From DATAEG01 sp051001975 (GTDB lineage Bacteria; Actinomycetota; Actinomycetes; Mycobacteriales; Jatrophihabitantaceae): a DNA stretch of 37,954 nt. The DNA lies in assembly GCA_051001975.1 (NCBI GenBank), contig JBPCMU010000044.1, forward strand, positions 1-37,954, in the 5' to 3' direction. Below, piece after piece: positions 14,348 through 23,603 of this stretch. A program made the position numbers and the translations under genes. The notes below the pieces were generated by a model. The model was not told the DNA's origin. It saw nothing but the letters and a program-made list of their open reading frames with translations, and made no database searches. How positions within the stretch are numbered: position 1 is the first letter of the stretch; the number at the start of each line of letters is the position of its first letter.

Positions 14348-16569
14348 CGACGCCTGCCGCCCGCCGGGGTCGGCACCACGTCCGGGACCGGGGGGACAGC
14401 AGCATCGTGTGGGGCGGTCGGCGCGGGAGTGCTGCGTCCGCCCCACAGCTGCGTGGAGATCGCGCCGACCGTAGGTCCAGGCGCGGGCATCCGGCTGAGC
14501 TTGCGAAGCCGGGGCAATGGATAGGCCACGTTCGGCAGCGTGGTCTCCGGCTTGCCGCCGGGAAGGGCGGATCCGGTGACGCCGAGCATCCCCTCAAAGA
14601 CCTTGCGCACCATCGGCGCCGCGGCGTACGCACCGATTCCGCCCTGCTCGATCATTCCGACCACCACCAGCTTGGGCTTGCCGTCCGAGCCGATCGGCCC
14701 CCACGACGCCAGCCAGGACGTGTCCTGCTTGTTGAAGACCTCGGCGGTGCCGGTCTTGCCACCGATCTGCGTCTTGATGGGCGAGCCGTCGAACGCGATG
14801 GCGCCAGAGACCTGGTGATTGTCCTGGAACTGCAACGAGTTCTTGAAGAAGTTCAAGAGGCTCTTGGTGACTGGCACCCTGTTCTTCACCGCCGCGTTGA
14901 TCGTCTTGACAACCTTTCCGGCGGCGTTCACCTCGGCCCAGCCGATGGTCGGCTTCCAGAGCGTGCCGCCGTTGATCATCGCTGAGTACGCGGCGGCCAA
15001 TTGCAGCGGCGACACCGTCGTCTCGCCCTGGCCGATGGACAGGTCGGCGTTGTCACCGGCGCGGTACCGCCATCCGTCGGTGCAGTTCTCCTTCGCCAGT
15101 TGCGTCAGGTAGGCGCGGACTGCCGGATTCTTCTCTTCCGGGTAACCGCGCTTGGCTTCCTTGCAGTACTGCACCCGGTTCTGCTTCCACCGGGCCAGCC
15201 GGGTCTCCCGGTCCGCGATTGATCCGGTGGCCTGCTCACCGGGCGGGAGGTCGACCCCGGCGCTGGTGCCGAACCCGAACTCGCGGGCCATCTTCTGCAG
15301 GTACTCGTCGGGCTTCTCGCCCTTGGCGATGCGCTTCTGGTCGGCGTAGTACTCCTTCACCGCGAACTGGTAGAACCACGTGTCGCAGGAATACTGCAGC
15401 GCGAGCTTCAGATCGACACCGCCGGGGATCGCCTCGGAGTCGAAGTTGGTCTTCACCCGGCCGTCGACGGTCAACGATCCCGGGCAGGTGTACTGCCCGT
15501 CGAGGGTGGCCAGCTTATGGGTCACGTCTGAGCTCGCACTGACCAGCTTGAACGTCGACCCGGGCGCGTACTGGCCGGCGATCGCGCGCGAGATCAGCGG
15601 ATCGTTGGCCGACGGCGAGGTGAGCTTGCGGTAGTCGGCGACCGAGATGCCGCCGACGAACAGTTCCGGGTTGTAGTCGGGATAGCTGGCCGACGCGACG
15701 ATCCGGCCGGTGTAGGGGTCCATCACGACGAGCGCACCGCCGGTGGCCGGCTTGCCGCTCGCCCGGGTAGCGGCGATCTGTTGCGTCAGCGCCTTCTCGG
15801 CCAGCTTCTGCACGTCGAGGTCGATGCTGGTCACCAGCGTGTTGCCCTGTACGGGCTGCACCTGCGGTCCTGCGCCGACGACATCGCCGCGGGCATTGAG
15901 GTAGACCGTCTTCGTCCCGTCGGTACCGCGCAGCGCGCCGTCGTATGAGCTCTCCAGGCCGCTTCGGCCGATCAAGTCTTCGTCGCGCAGTGCCGGGTTC
16001 GCCTTCTCATCAGCCGCACTCACCTGGCCTGCGTAGCCGAGCGTCTGCCCGGCCAACGCTCCGTTCGGGTAGTTGCGCAGCGTCTGGGTCGAGACAGCCA
16101 CCCCCGGGAAGTCCTCGCGGTGCTCGCTCAGCGACAGCAGGGTGCGCTCGTCGATCCCGGTCGCCACCGGCACCGGCTCGTACGGCTGACCGGTCCAGCA
16201 CGGCGCGGCCACCTTGATCCCGCAGGGGGTGATCTCGTGGGCGAGATCGGCCACGGAGACGTTCAGTAGGTCGGCCACCCGGCCGAGTACAGCGGCGCCT
16301 CCGTCAGGCTGGGCGAGCACTTTCTCCCGATCGACGGTGACGACGTGGGTGGACTGATTGCCGATGAGCACCCGGCCCTTGGCGTCGAGGACGAGCCCGC
16401 GCGCGGCAGGCTCGACGATCGTGCCGGTCCGTACTGCGCCGGCCACCTGCACCGGCTTGTGCTTGTCCAGCATCTGCACGTACCAGAGCCGGCCGACCAG
16501 CGTCAGTACCAGGGACGCGACCAGCACCTGGACGAGGAGTAGCCGGCGGGAGGCTCGGTTGGTCCTCAT
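14344..16569 (-). CDS. mrdA: penicillin-binding protein 2, elongasome transpeptidase
   Basis: A 741-aa class B PBP. One N-terminal transmembrane helix (about 9-27) precedes a pedestal/dimerisation region with GRSGLESSYDGALRG (about 201-215), then the transpeptidase domain with APGSTFK (nucleophile Ser338), YSCDTW at the SxN position and GGKTGTAEV. The C-terminal 70 residues are Pro-rich and probably extracellular. It cross-links new wall with RodA. The start overlaps the mreD stop and its end overlaps rodA. An insertion rich in Lys and Glu after the SCD motif (PDEYLQKMAREF to RYRAGDNADL) resembles other actinobacterial PBP2s. Confidence 0.94.
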   Translation of the reverse strand: MRTNRASRRLLLVQVLVASLVLTLVGRLWYVQMLDKHKPVQVAGAVRTGTIVEPAARGLVLDAKGRVLIGNQSTHVVTVDREKVLAQPDGGAAVLGRVADLLNVSVADLAHEITPCGIKVAAPCWTGQPYEPVPVATGIDERTLLSLSEHREDFPGVAVSTQTLRNYPNGALAGQTLGYAGQVSAADEKANPALRDEDLIGRSGLESSYDGALRGTDGTKTVYLNARGDVVGAGPQVQPVQGNTLVTSIDLDVQKLAEKALTQQIAATRASGKPATGGALVVMDPYTGRIVASASYPDYNPELFVGGISVADYRKLTSPSANDPLISRAIAGQYAPGSTFKLVSASSDVTHKLATLDGQYTCPGSLTVDGRVKTNFDSEAIPGGVDLKLALQYSCDTWFYQFAVKEYYADQKRIAKGEKPDEYLQKMAREFGFGTSAGVDLPPGEQATGSIADRETRLARWKQNRVQYCKEAKRGYPEEKNPAVRAYLTQLAKENCTDGWRYRAGDNADLSIGQGETTVSPLQLAAAYSAMINGGTLWKPTIGWAEVNAAGKVVKTINAAVKNRVPVTKSLLNFFKNSLQFQDNHQVSGAIAFDGSPIKTQIGGKTGTAEVFNKQDTSWLASWGPIGSDGKPKLVVVGMIEQGGIGAYAAAPMVRKVFEGMLGVTGSALPGGKPETTLPNVAYPLPRLRKLSRMPAPGPTVGAISTQLWGGRSTPAPTAPHDAAVPPVPDVVPTPAGGRRR

Positions 16570-17120
16570 CGCAGCACTCGCGAGGCGACCGGTGCCGGGC
16601 GCAGCGTCGGCGACCGCAGCGCCACCGCGACCAGGGGCAGCACCGCGAGGGCCAGGACACCGTCACCCACCGCGGCCGGAAGAACCTCGAGCAGCGCTCG
16701 AGGCAGTGGCCCGACGGCATCCGAGCTGAGCAACGCGAGCACCGCGAAGATGACGACGGACGCGGCAGCCGCGATACCGGTGAACATGCCGACCACAGCT
16801 GCCTGGGTGCGCAGCGCGGCCCGGTTACCCGGCCCGGTCCCGCAGAGCAACCCACCTAGGACACCGGCGGCCAGGCCCAACCCGAGCCAGACCAGCGCGA
16901 GCACGCCGACCCGATGATCGGAGGCCAAGTCGGCGATGAGACCGAGGCTGAAGCCGAGCGCCATCCCGCTGGCCGGGCCGGCCCGCAGCCCGATCGCCGC
17001 GACGACGACCGCAGGCAGGCTGATCGGCAACGGCATCGACAGCGGACCGACGAGCACGGCCTGCAGCAACAGTGCGGTGATGGACGCGGCCAGCCCGGCA
17101 GCGACCCGCGACGCGGTCAC
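16566..17120 (-). CDS. mreD: rod shape-determining protein MreD
   Basis: A 184-aa hydrophobic protein with about five to six transmembrane segments, including the N-terminal LLLQAVLVGPLSMPLPISLPAVVVAAIGLRAGPASGMALGFSLGLIADL type region found in MreD. It starts at GTG 17120, overlapping the mreC stop (GTGA), and its own stop overlaps the PBP2 start. Identity rests on membrane topology plus position, since MreD diverges strongly. Confidence 0.9.
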   Translation of the reverse strand: MTASRVAAGLAASITALLLQAVLVGPLSMPLPISLPAVVVAAIGLRAGPASGMALGFSLGLIADLASDHRVGVLALVWLGLGLAAGVLGGLLCGTGPGNRAALRTQAAVVGMFTGIAAAASVVIFAVLALLSSDAVGPLPRALLEVLPAAVGDGVLALAVLPLVAVALRSPTLRPAPVASRVLR

Positions 17121-17983
17121 CGACCGCCCTCCGCGTTACCACCGGGAACCAGCGGTGTGCGACCGCCAGGCTTGCCGCCCACCAGGACGACGCCGACCAG
17201 ATCAAGGGAAGTAGGCGACGTAGCCGGTCGCACGGTGGCCCGGACCGTGCCGTCGGTGCCGGCGTCGACCTTGCTGATCGTGCCGACCGTCAGCCCCGCG
17301 ACGTAGGTCGTCGACCCGGTCGGGCCGGAGATCATCACATCGCCGACCTTCGGCACCGCATTCGGGTCGAGCGGCACGAACGTGAACCCAGATGTGCCGT
17401 GTCCGGTGACGACGCCGAGCTGACCGGTGCGCTGGTCGCGCACGCCTACTCCCGAACCGGGATCGGCGGCGAGCAGCACCGTGGTGCTCGTCGCCGACAC
17501 ACGCAGTATCCGGCCGACCAGCGCTGGGCCGACGATCACGCTCTGGTCCACCTTCACGCCCTCGGCGGTACCAACGTCGAGGGTCACCGTCCAGTCGAAG
17601 CCACCGCTCGGGCCGATCGCGATGACCCGCGCCGGCACCACCTTGTAGCCGCCGCGAGTTGACTGCAATTGCAGCTTGGCCAGCTGGTCGTGGGTCTTCT
17701 TGTCCTGCGCGGTTTGTGCCGCGGTGCGCTGCAGGTCGGCGATCTGCCTGTGCAGCTTGTCGATCGTCGCCGCGTCACTGCCGATGTGCGGCAACGCCTG
17801 CACCCAGCGACGAGCCGGCCCGGTGACCGAGTCGGTGCCGCGGTACAGCGCTCCGAAGAATCCTCGTACGCCGGTGCGCGCCCCCGCGAACGATGCGCCC
17901 ACCACGTCCGACGTCACGAACAGAAGCGCGATGATCGCCAAGGCAATGCCAGCCCGGCGCTGGCGCTGCGTGAGTCGGCGCAC
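17117..17983 (-). CDS. mreC: rod shape-determining protein MreC
   Basis: A 288-aa protein with a short cytoplasmic basic N-terminus (RRLTQRQRRAG), one transmembrane helix (about 11-30), a coiled coil at about 70-110 (IDKLHRQIADLQRTAAQTAQD) and a beta-rich extracellular domain (VIAIGPSGGFDWTVTLDVGTAEGVKVDQSVI, VGRILRVS). MreC scaffolds PBP2 and RodA outside the membrane. It starts at GTG 17983, 2 nt after the mreB stop. Confidence 0.93.
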   Translation of the reverse strand: MRRLTQRQRRAGIALAIIALLFVTSDVVGASFAGARTGVRGFFGALYRGTDSVTGPARRWVQALPHIGSDAATIDKLHRQIADLQRTAAQTAQDKKTHDQLAKLQLQSTRGGYKVVPARVIAIGPSGGFDWTVTLDVGTAEGVKVDQSVIVGPALVGRILRVSATSTTVLLAADPGSGVGVRDQRTGQLGVVTGHGTSGFTFVPLDPNAVPKVGDVMISGPTGSTTYVAGLTVGTISKVDAGTDGTVRATVRPATSPTSLDLVGVVLVGGKPGGRTPLVPGGNAEGGR

Positions 17984-17985
17984 GG

Positions 17986-19020
17986 TTACCGCCGTGGCCC
18001 GTCGACGACCACCTTCTGCAAACGGTCGAAGTGCTCCACCACCGTGCCGGTGCCGAGCACCACCGAATGCAGCGGTCGATCAGCGACGAGGACCGGGATG
18101 CCGATCTCATGCTGCATACGCGCGTCCAAGCCACGCAGCAACGCGCCCCCGCCGGTCAGCACGATGCCGCGGGTGATCAGGTCGCCGGCCAGCTCGGGTG
18201 GGCAGCGGTCCAACGTGGCGCGCACCGCGCCGACGATCTTCGCCAGGGGGGCGTCCATCGCGCGGCGCAGTTCATCGCAGCTGATGGTGACGTTGCGCGG
18301 CAGCCCGGTGGCCAGTTCCCGTCCACGGATCTCCGCGCGCAGCTGCCCGGACACCGGGTACGCGCTGCCGATCGAGATCTTCAACTCCTCGGCGGTGCGC
18401 TCGCCGATCAGCATGCCGAACTGACTGCGGGCATGCTCGACGATGGCCTGGTCCAGCGCGTCGCCGGCAACTCGGAGGCTGGCCGCGGCCACGATGCCAC
18501 CGAGTGCGATGACCGCGACCTCAGTGGTGCCCCCGCCGATGTCGACGATCATCGAGCCGGCCGGCTGGCTGACCGGCAGACCGGCGCCTATCGCCGCCGC
18601 CATCGGCTCGTCGATGATGTGCACTCGGCGCGCCCCTGCGGCGTAGGCCGACTCGCTGACCGCGCGGCGCTCCACGCCGGTGATCCCGGACGGGACGCAG
18701 ACCACCACTCGCGGGCCGGTGAACAGCCGGCGGCGCACCACTTTGCGGACGAAGTAACGCAGCATCTCGGCGGTGATGTCGTAGTCGGCGATCACCCCGC
18801 CCTGCAGGGGGCGCACCGCCTTGATGTGTCCCGGTGTGCGGCCGATCATCTGCTTGGCCTCGGTGCCCACTGCGACCACCGAATTGGTGGTCATGTCGAT
18901 GGCGACGACCGACGGTTCGCTGAGCAGGATGCCCCGGCCACGGACATACACATGGGTCGTCGCGGTGCCGAGATCGACCGCAAGATCACCACCGAGCAGG
19001 TCGCCACCGAGCAGCGACAT
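17986..19020 (-). CDS. mreB: actin-like cell shape protein MreB
   Basis: A 344-aa bacterial actin that organises elongation-phase wall synthesis on the inner membrane face. Nucleotide-binding blocks are VDLGTATTHVYVRGRG (phosphate 1), VDIGGGTTEVAVI (phosphate 2) and LTGGGALLRGLD (adenosine). The phosphate-1 block usually reads GTANTLVY; here it is GTATTHVY. The N-terminus MSLLGGDLLGGDLAVD contains a 5-residue tandem duplication. ATG 19020 is preferred to the in-frame start at 19104, whose extension is unlike MreB, although no strong ribosome site is visible. It is the first gene of the operon. Confidence 0.94.
   Translation of the reverse strand: MSLLGGDLLGGDLAVDLGTATTHVYVRGRGILLSEPSVVAIDMTTNSVVAVGTEAKQMIGRTPGHIKAVRPLQGGVIADYDITAEMLRYFVRKVVRRRLFTGPRVVVCVPSGITGVERRAVSESAYAAGARRVHIIDEPMAAAIGAGLPVSQPAGSMIVDIGGGTTEVAVIALGGIVAAASLRVAGDALDQAIVEHARSQFGMLIGERTAEELKISIGSAYPVSGQLRAEIRGRELATGLPRNVTISCDELRRAMDAPLAKIVGAVRATLDRCPPELAGDLITRGIVLTGGGALLRGLDARMQHEIGIPVLVADRPLHSVVLGTGTVVEHFDRLQKVVVDGPRR
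18985..19014 (-). repeat. 15-bp tandem duplication at the mreB 5' end
   Basis: Codons at 19014-19000 and 18999-18985 both encode LLGGD and match at 13 of 15 bases. This adds five residues compared with an N-terminus of the MSFIGRDMAVDLG type. Confidence 0.55.
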
Positions 19021-19177
19021 CGGGGTGAAGGCCACGGCGGCGAGGTCCCTTTCCGGATCGAGCGCAGGGGTGCACTGAGGACGCCACGATCGTATGGGCG
19101 GCAAGGGAGGCGCCCCGGTTCCGACGCGCTGTATTCATGATCGCCTGATCGGTTCGCTCGCGGCAAGCGCTCCTTCG

Positions 19178-19206
19178 TCGCGCGCCCGGCGATCCTCTTC
19201 GCGCGA
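19178..19206 (-). terminator. possible terminator hairpin after the alpha-amylase
   Basis: TCGCGCG (19178-19184) and CGCGCGA (19200-19206) form a 7-bp GC stem with a 15-nt loop, 26 nt downstream of the amylase stop and upstream of mreB. There is no T-tract, which is common for actinobacterial terminators but leaves the call weak. Confidence 0.3.
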
Positions 19207-19231
19207 GCGCTCATCGTTCCTATGGCCCTGG

Positions 19232-20764
19232 TCAGGTGCGCGAATCGGCGTCGATGGCTACTGAGTCCTTGGCGGGGACGGTGACGGTGGCGTTGCCGTG
19301 CCGGTCGACGGTGATCGTGGGGCCGCTGCAGTGCCCGTGCGAGATCTGGCCGTGCAGCACGTCGCAGTAACGGCCGGAGCGCAACCCGGTGTGGAAGGTC
19401 ATCGTCTTGGCCGCCGCCTCGTTGTTGATGCTGATCCACCCGCGGTCACCGCGGCTGAACGCGATCAGGTTGACGCCGTCGTCCTGCCAGTTGCGTACCG
19501 GCGCGGAACCGACGGCGTTGTGCCAGCCGACCAGCTTCGCGATGCCGCGCTGCCGATCCAGGCACTGCCAACCGGCCGAGCAGTTCGTGTCAGTGATCAT
19601 GCCGTTCGCGTCGGACGGCGGCGAGTCGTCCGACGTGGTCCATTCGAAGCTGGCGTAGACCTCAGGAGTGCCATAGCCGTAGGCCAGCATGAACTGGGTC
19701 GCCAGCACGTTGAGCGCGCCGTCCTTGTAGTTCAGCGTCGAGCCGTTGCGCTCGGTGTCGTGGTTCTCCACGAAAGCCAATGACTTGTCGCTCGGCAGCA
19801 ACCCGGCCTGCTCACCGAAGACCTTGAAGTCGGTGATGTTTCCGCCCGGCGTGGCCGTGTAGCTCTTGAAGGCGTCGTGCATCTGCTGCGCGAAGTCGAA
19901 GCCGAGCGGTGAGCCGACGCCGGTGAAGGCCCGCGGGCTGATCACTCCCGGGCTGCCGGCGCCGACCTCCAGTGCAACGTAAGGCTTCGACCCGTCGACC
20001 GTGCGGTGCAGCAGCGACTCGATGGCCGCCAGGTCGGTCTGCCCGACGTGCTTGGCAGCGTCGATGCGGAAACCCGAGACGCCATAGCCGATCAGCTTGT
20101 TCAGGTAGCCGGCCAGTTTGGCCCGTACCGACGGCGTCTCGGTGCGCAGGTCGCTGAGCCCGACCAACTCGCAGTTCGTCACCTGCTGGACGTTGTTGAA
20201 GTCGTCGATCTGCCCGTCCGGGCTGGGGCACTGCCCGGTGTTCGCATGGAAGTCGGTCGGCCCGTACAGCCCGGTGTAGTCGTACTTCGTGTAAGGCACC
20301 CCGCCGTAGGAGACGGTGCCCTGGCCGGTCATGTGGTTGATGACCGCGTCCACGATGACCTTGACGCCGGCCTTCCGACAGGTCTTCACCATCGCCTTGA
20401 ACTGCGCCTCGTCGCCCATCCGGCTGGTCAGGTTGTAGTCGACGGGCTGGTAGACCTCCCACCACGGGTGCAGCACGGTCGTCGAGTCGATCGCCTGGCG
20501 CTTCACCGAGTCCTGCGGTGGCGCGACCTGCACCGCGCCGTAGCCGGACGGGCCGAGCACCGTGGTGCACTCACGCGCCACCGACGGCCAGTTCCATTCG
20601 AACAGGTTGGCGACCACGTCGCGGCTCTGGTGCGGGTGCCCCCCGTTCGGGTGACCGGCCTGCACCGCGGTGGCAACAAGATTCGCACCGACGCCGAGCG
20701 CGGCGACGGTGACGACGGTCGCGACCACGGCGATCCAGCGACGCGGGGAGGTGGCGATACGCAT
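19232..20764 (-). CDS. secreted GH13 alpha-amylase
   Basis: A 510-aa secreted alpha-amylase. The N-terminal 36 residues form a signal peptide (SPRRW, hydrophobic core, AVQA). The (beta/alpha)8 domain has region I DAVINH (139-144), region II GFRIDAAKH with nucleophile Asp235, region III ALEVGAG with acid/base Glu266 and region IV FVENHD with Asp336. A C-terminal beta domain (from about 415) follows; no starch-binding domain is seen. It hydrolyses internal alpha-1,4 bonds of starch-like glucans. It is the last gene on the strand after the sulfatase (78-nt gap) and may have its own promoter, so its membership in the upstream locus is uncertain. Confidence 0.93.
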   Translation of the reverse strand: MRIATSPRRWIAVVATVVTVAALGVGANLVATAVQAGHPNGGHPHQSRDVVANLFEWNWPSVARECTTVLGPSGYGAVQVAPPQDSVKRQAIDSTTVLHPWWEVYQPVDYNLTSRMGDEAQFKAMVKTCRKAGVKVIVDAVINHMTGQGTVSYGGVPYTKYDYTGLYGPTDFHANTGQCPSPDGQIDDFNNVQQVTNCELVGLSDLRTETPSVRAKLAGYLNKLIGYGVSGFRIDAAKHVGQTDLAAIESLLHRTVDGSKPYVALEVGAGSPGVISPRAFTGVGSPLGFDFAQQMHDAFKSYTATPGGNITDFKVFGEQAGLLPSDKSLAFVENHDTERNGSTLNYKDGALNVLATQFMLAYGYGTPEVYASFEWTTSDDSPPSDANGMITDTNCSAGWQCLDRQRGIAKLVGWHNAVGSAPVRNWQDDGVNLIAFSRGDRGWISINNEAAAKTMTFHTGLRSGRYCDVLHGQISHGHCSGPTITVDRHGNATVTVPAKDSVAIDADSRT

Positions 20765-20794
20765 GGCGGCTCCTCAGCAGATTCTGAAGAACCC

Positions 20795-20823
20795 TTCCTA
20801 ACGGCCCACTCCAGCGCCGTCAA
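20795..20823 (-). promoter_or_regulatory. possible promoter of the alpha-amylase gene
   Basis: On the minus strand TTGACG (20823-20818) and TAGGAA (20800-20795) are separated by 17 nt, a housekeeping-like arrangement 30 nt before ATG 20764. The -10 is a poor match. A 5-bp hairpin ACGGC/GCCGT (20801-20805, 20816-20820) lies in the same gap and might instead end the upstream transcript. Confidence 0.3.
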
Positions 20824-20842
20824 CGCTTCCGGGCATCCATCC

Positions 20843-22342
20843 CTAGGACAGGACTCGGTAGGGCAGCCCATTCGCCTCATCGCCGGTGATCGCGCAGGCC
20901 TCCCGGTAGAGCTCTTCGACGACGTCGGGGTGCTGGTCCCAGAGGTTGGTCGTCTCGAAGGGATCGACCGGCACGTCGTACAGCTGCCCGGCCGGATGGG
21001 TGCTGTCCCACGGCGGCGCCGCGTGCGCCTTGCCCGATCCGGTGGAGAACAACGAGGTGATGGACGGTTCGGAGAACCCGCCGCCGGAGCCTTCGCTGAA
21101 CAGCACCTTCCACCGACCGCGGCGCAGCGCGAACCGCCCACCCAGGCTGTGGTGCACGATCGGCCGCTCGTAGTCGGCCTCGACGCGCCCGGCGAGCACG
21201 TCGAGCATCGGCCGGCCGTCCTCGGCGGCACCGGTCGGCAGGTCGAGACCGGCCGCGGCCGTGACGGTCGGCAGCAGGTCGGTGAGGCACAGTGGCGCAT
21301 CGCAGTCCGACCCTGCGGCGAACGAAGCCGGCCAGCGCGCCACGAAGGGTTCCCGGTGGCCCCCGTCCCACAAGTCGCCCTTCTGACCCCGCCAGTCTCC
21401 GTTGGGCCGGTGCACCGTCGGATCGCCGTCATCGGTGAAGAAGGTGACCGCGCCGTTGTCGGAGGTGACGATGAACAGCGTGTCGTCGAGCACGCCCAGG
21501 TGCTCGATCGCAGTCCGCAGCTCCCCCACCGCCCAGTCCACCAGGCACACTCCGTCGGCCCGGTCACCCAGTCCGGAGCGACCGCGGATGAAGTCCGGCG
21601 GGACGTTGGGCCGGTGTGGCGCCGACGGGGCGAGATAACAGAGGAATGGCTGCCCCGGGTCGCGGTCGGCAAGCCAGCGGCGGGCCTCGGCGACGAAGCG
21701 CACATCGGCCTCGTCCTCCCGCCAGCCAGCCACCTGCAGTCCCGGACGTTGCTCGGTGAGGTAGCGCTCCTTCTCCCGGTCCGGGATGCCGACCGTGCGG
21801 TCCTGGTCGAGGAACGCATACGGCGGCATGTCCAGCGATCCGGCGATACCGAAGAAGCGATCGAAGCCGAGCGCGGTAGGCCCACCGGTGAACGCCGCGC
21901 GGTAGTCGATGTCCCTACCGAAGTCGGTATCGACGCTGTCGTGCAGCCCGACACCGGGGGCGAACGCATCGCGCACCGACCCGTCCTCGTGCCGCCAGCC
22001 GAGGCCGAGGTGCCACTTCCCGAAGGCACCGGTGGCGTAGCCGGAGTCCCGCAGCACCGACGCAAGGGTAGGACGGTCCGGCTCGACGATCGCCGGGCCG
22101 TGGCCCATCAAGACGAAGTTCTTCAGCGGACCACGCCACGCGTACCGGCCGGTGAGCAGCGCATACCGGCTGGGCGTGCACACCGCGGAGGCAGAATGGC
22201 AGTCGGTGGCGCGCACCCCTTCGTCGGCCAGCCTGTCGATGTTCGGGGTGGGGATCGCCGAGCCGTAGCAACCCAGATCACCCCATCCCATATCGTCGGC
22301 CAGCACGACGACGACGTTCGGCAACTTGGGTCGCTCAGCCAT
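20843..22342 (-). CDS. arylsulfatase-family sulfatase, no signal peptide
   Basis: A 499-aa type I sulfatase that should remove sulfate esters. The metal-binding start is VVVVLADDMGWGDLGCYG (Asp16, Asp17). The formylglycine signature is VCTPSRYALLTGR with Cys55, followed by GKWHLG and the second metal site SDNGAV. Cys55 must be converted to formylglycine by an enzyme not encoded in this window. There is no signal peptide, Tat motif or lipobox, so it probably acts in the cytoplasm on imported oligosaccharides. Its ATG overlaps the SGNH gene stop by 8 nt. Confidence 0.92.
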   Translation of the reverse strand: MAERPKLPNVVVVLADDMGWGDLGCYGSAIPTPNIDRLADEGVRATDCHSASAVCTPSRYALLTGRYAWRGPLKNFVLMGHGPAIVEPDRPTLASVLRDSGYATGAFGKWHLGLGWRHEDGSVRDAFAPGVGLHDSVDTDFGRDIDYRAAFTGGPTALGFDRFFGIAGSLDMPPYAFLDQDRTVGIPDREKERYLTEQRPGLQVAGWREDEADVRFVAEARRWLADRDPGQPFLCYLAPSAPHRPNVPPDFIRGRSGLGDRADGVCLVDWAVGELRTAIEHLGVLDDTLFIVTSDNGAVTFFTDDGDPTVHRPNGDWRGQKGDLWDGGHREPFVARWPASFAAGSDCDAPLCLTDLLPTVTAAAGLDLPTGAAEDGRPMLDVLAGRVEADYERPIVHHSLGGRFALRRGRWKVLFSEGSGGGFSEPSITSLFSTGSGKAHAAPPWDSTHPAGQLYDVPVDPFETTNLWDQHPDVVEELYREACAITGDEANGLPYRVLS

Positions 22343-23603
22343 GCCGGCAGCTCGCCTTGCCCTTCAGGTCTGAACGGTTGACAGCGTCGGCCATGGCCTT
22401 GTAGCCGACATCGTTCGGATGTAGATCGCCGACCGTGTGGTAGCGCGCAGCGATGACGAGCGGATCGGCCGGATCCCGCAGCGTCTTGTCGAAGTCGACT
22501 ACCCGGTCGAACTGCCCGGTGGTGCGGATCCACTGGTTGACCGACTGGCGGGTCTGCTCGTGATCCGGCGTGTCGTAGACGGAGTTCTTGAAGGGGGTGA
22601 TGGTGCCCCCGACGATGCTCAGGCAGTGCGCGTGGGCCATCGCGATGATCTGCAGCATCCCGTCGATGATCTGCTGCGCGGTGGCGTTCGCACCGATGTC
22701 GTTGACGCCCTCGAGGAGGATGACGGTGCTTGCTCCCGGCTGGTCGATGACGTCGCGCTGGAACCGGTGTAACGCGGACTCCCCACCCCCCACCGTGTCG
22801 GCCAACAACTGGTTGCCGCCGATTCCCTCGTTGAGCACGGCTCGGTCGTCGAACCGGCGGGCCAGCCAGTCGACGTAGGTGTGCGCCGCATCGATCGTCG
22901 AATAGGCCCCGTCGGTGATGGAGTCGCCGAACGCGATGACAGTGCCGGCCAGCGGCCGGCTCAGCACATCGACGCCGTCGAGGAAGAACCACGAGGGCGT
23001 GATGCTCTGAAAGGGAGAGCCGCCGGGCTCCGTCGCCCAGTCACCTGGCCCCGAGATGTAGCTGGTGGTCTGCGCCTTGTTGTGCCACGTGGTCGGCCCG
23101 GTGGGGCCGGTGACGTAGAGGCTGATCACCAGGTTCGTGCCCTTCCGGGCCCGGAACGCCACAGCGTCGCTCACCGCCTCAGCACCGGCGGAGATGGTGA
23201 TTGCTTGGCTCTGGCCGAACGTGACGACGCGCTGCGTCCGCTCGTGCACAGTCGGGCCGACGTCCTGCTCGGCGACCGCGACCTTGCCCACGTGCAGGAC
23301 GGACGTGCCGTAACGGTTGGACACTCGGACCCGCACCGACTGCCCACTCACCGTGGGATGGACAACCATCCGGATCGTCTGGTTGGTGAACCCGTCGTGG
23401 CTCGGGCCGCTGGCGACAGGCGGTTGTGGCGCGGTTCGCCAGGCCGGCTGCCAGGTGGACGCTGTCTCGTGCTTGACCGCGGCGAAGGCCGAGATCGGTA
23501 TCGCAGCAGCGATCACCGATATGGCCAGCAAGACCCTCACCCGCAGCAGGCGGCTGGCGCCTCTGCGACCCGCGGTAGACGATTCTTTTCGGCTCGTATT
23601 CAC
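22335..23603 (-). CDS. secreted SGNH/GDSL-family esterase
   Basis: A 422-aa protein from GTG 23603 (overlapping the previous stop as GTGA). A signal/anchor segment lies at about 19-42 after a basic N-terminus. An N-terminal beta-rich region (about 50-215, TWQPAWRTAPQPP, IRMVVHPTVSGQSVRVRVSNRYGT) precedes the SGNH domain with FGDSITDG (Ser228), GVND (Asn301) and DLHP (Asp393, His395). Such enzymes commonly deacylate plant or algal polysaccharides. Location in the locus suggests removal of acetyl or other ester groups before depolymerisation; the exact ester is unknown. Confidence 0.9.
   Translation of the reverse strand: MNTSRKESSTAGRRGASRLLRVRVLLAISVIAAAIPISAFAAVKHETASTWQPAWRTAPQPPVASGPSHDGFTNQTIRMVVHPTVSGQSVRVRVSNRYGTSVLHVGKVAVAEQDVGPTVHERTQRVVTFGQSQAITISAGAEAVSDAVAFRARKGTNLVISLYVTGPTGPTTWHNKAQTTSYISGPGDWATEPGGSPFQSITPSWFFLDGVDVLSRPLAGTVIAFGDSITDGAYSTIDAAHTYVDWLARRFDDRAVLNEGIGGNQLLADTVGGGESALHRFQRDVIDQPGASTVILLEGVNDIGANATAQQIIDGMLQIIAMAHAHCLSIVGGTITPFKNSVYDTPDHEQTRQSVNQWIRTTGQFDRVVDFDKTLRDPADPLVIAARYHTVGDLHPNDVGYKAMADAVNRSDLKGKASCRHG

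Noticed and set aside
20006..22381. A 791-codon open frame on the plus strand opposite the amylase and sulfatase
   Set aside because: No recognisable family or ribosome site; the opposite strand carries intact catalytic motifs.
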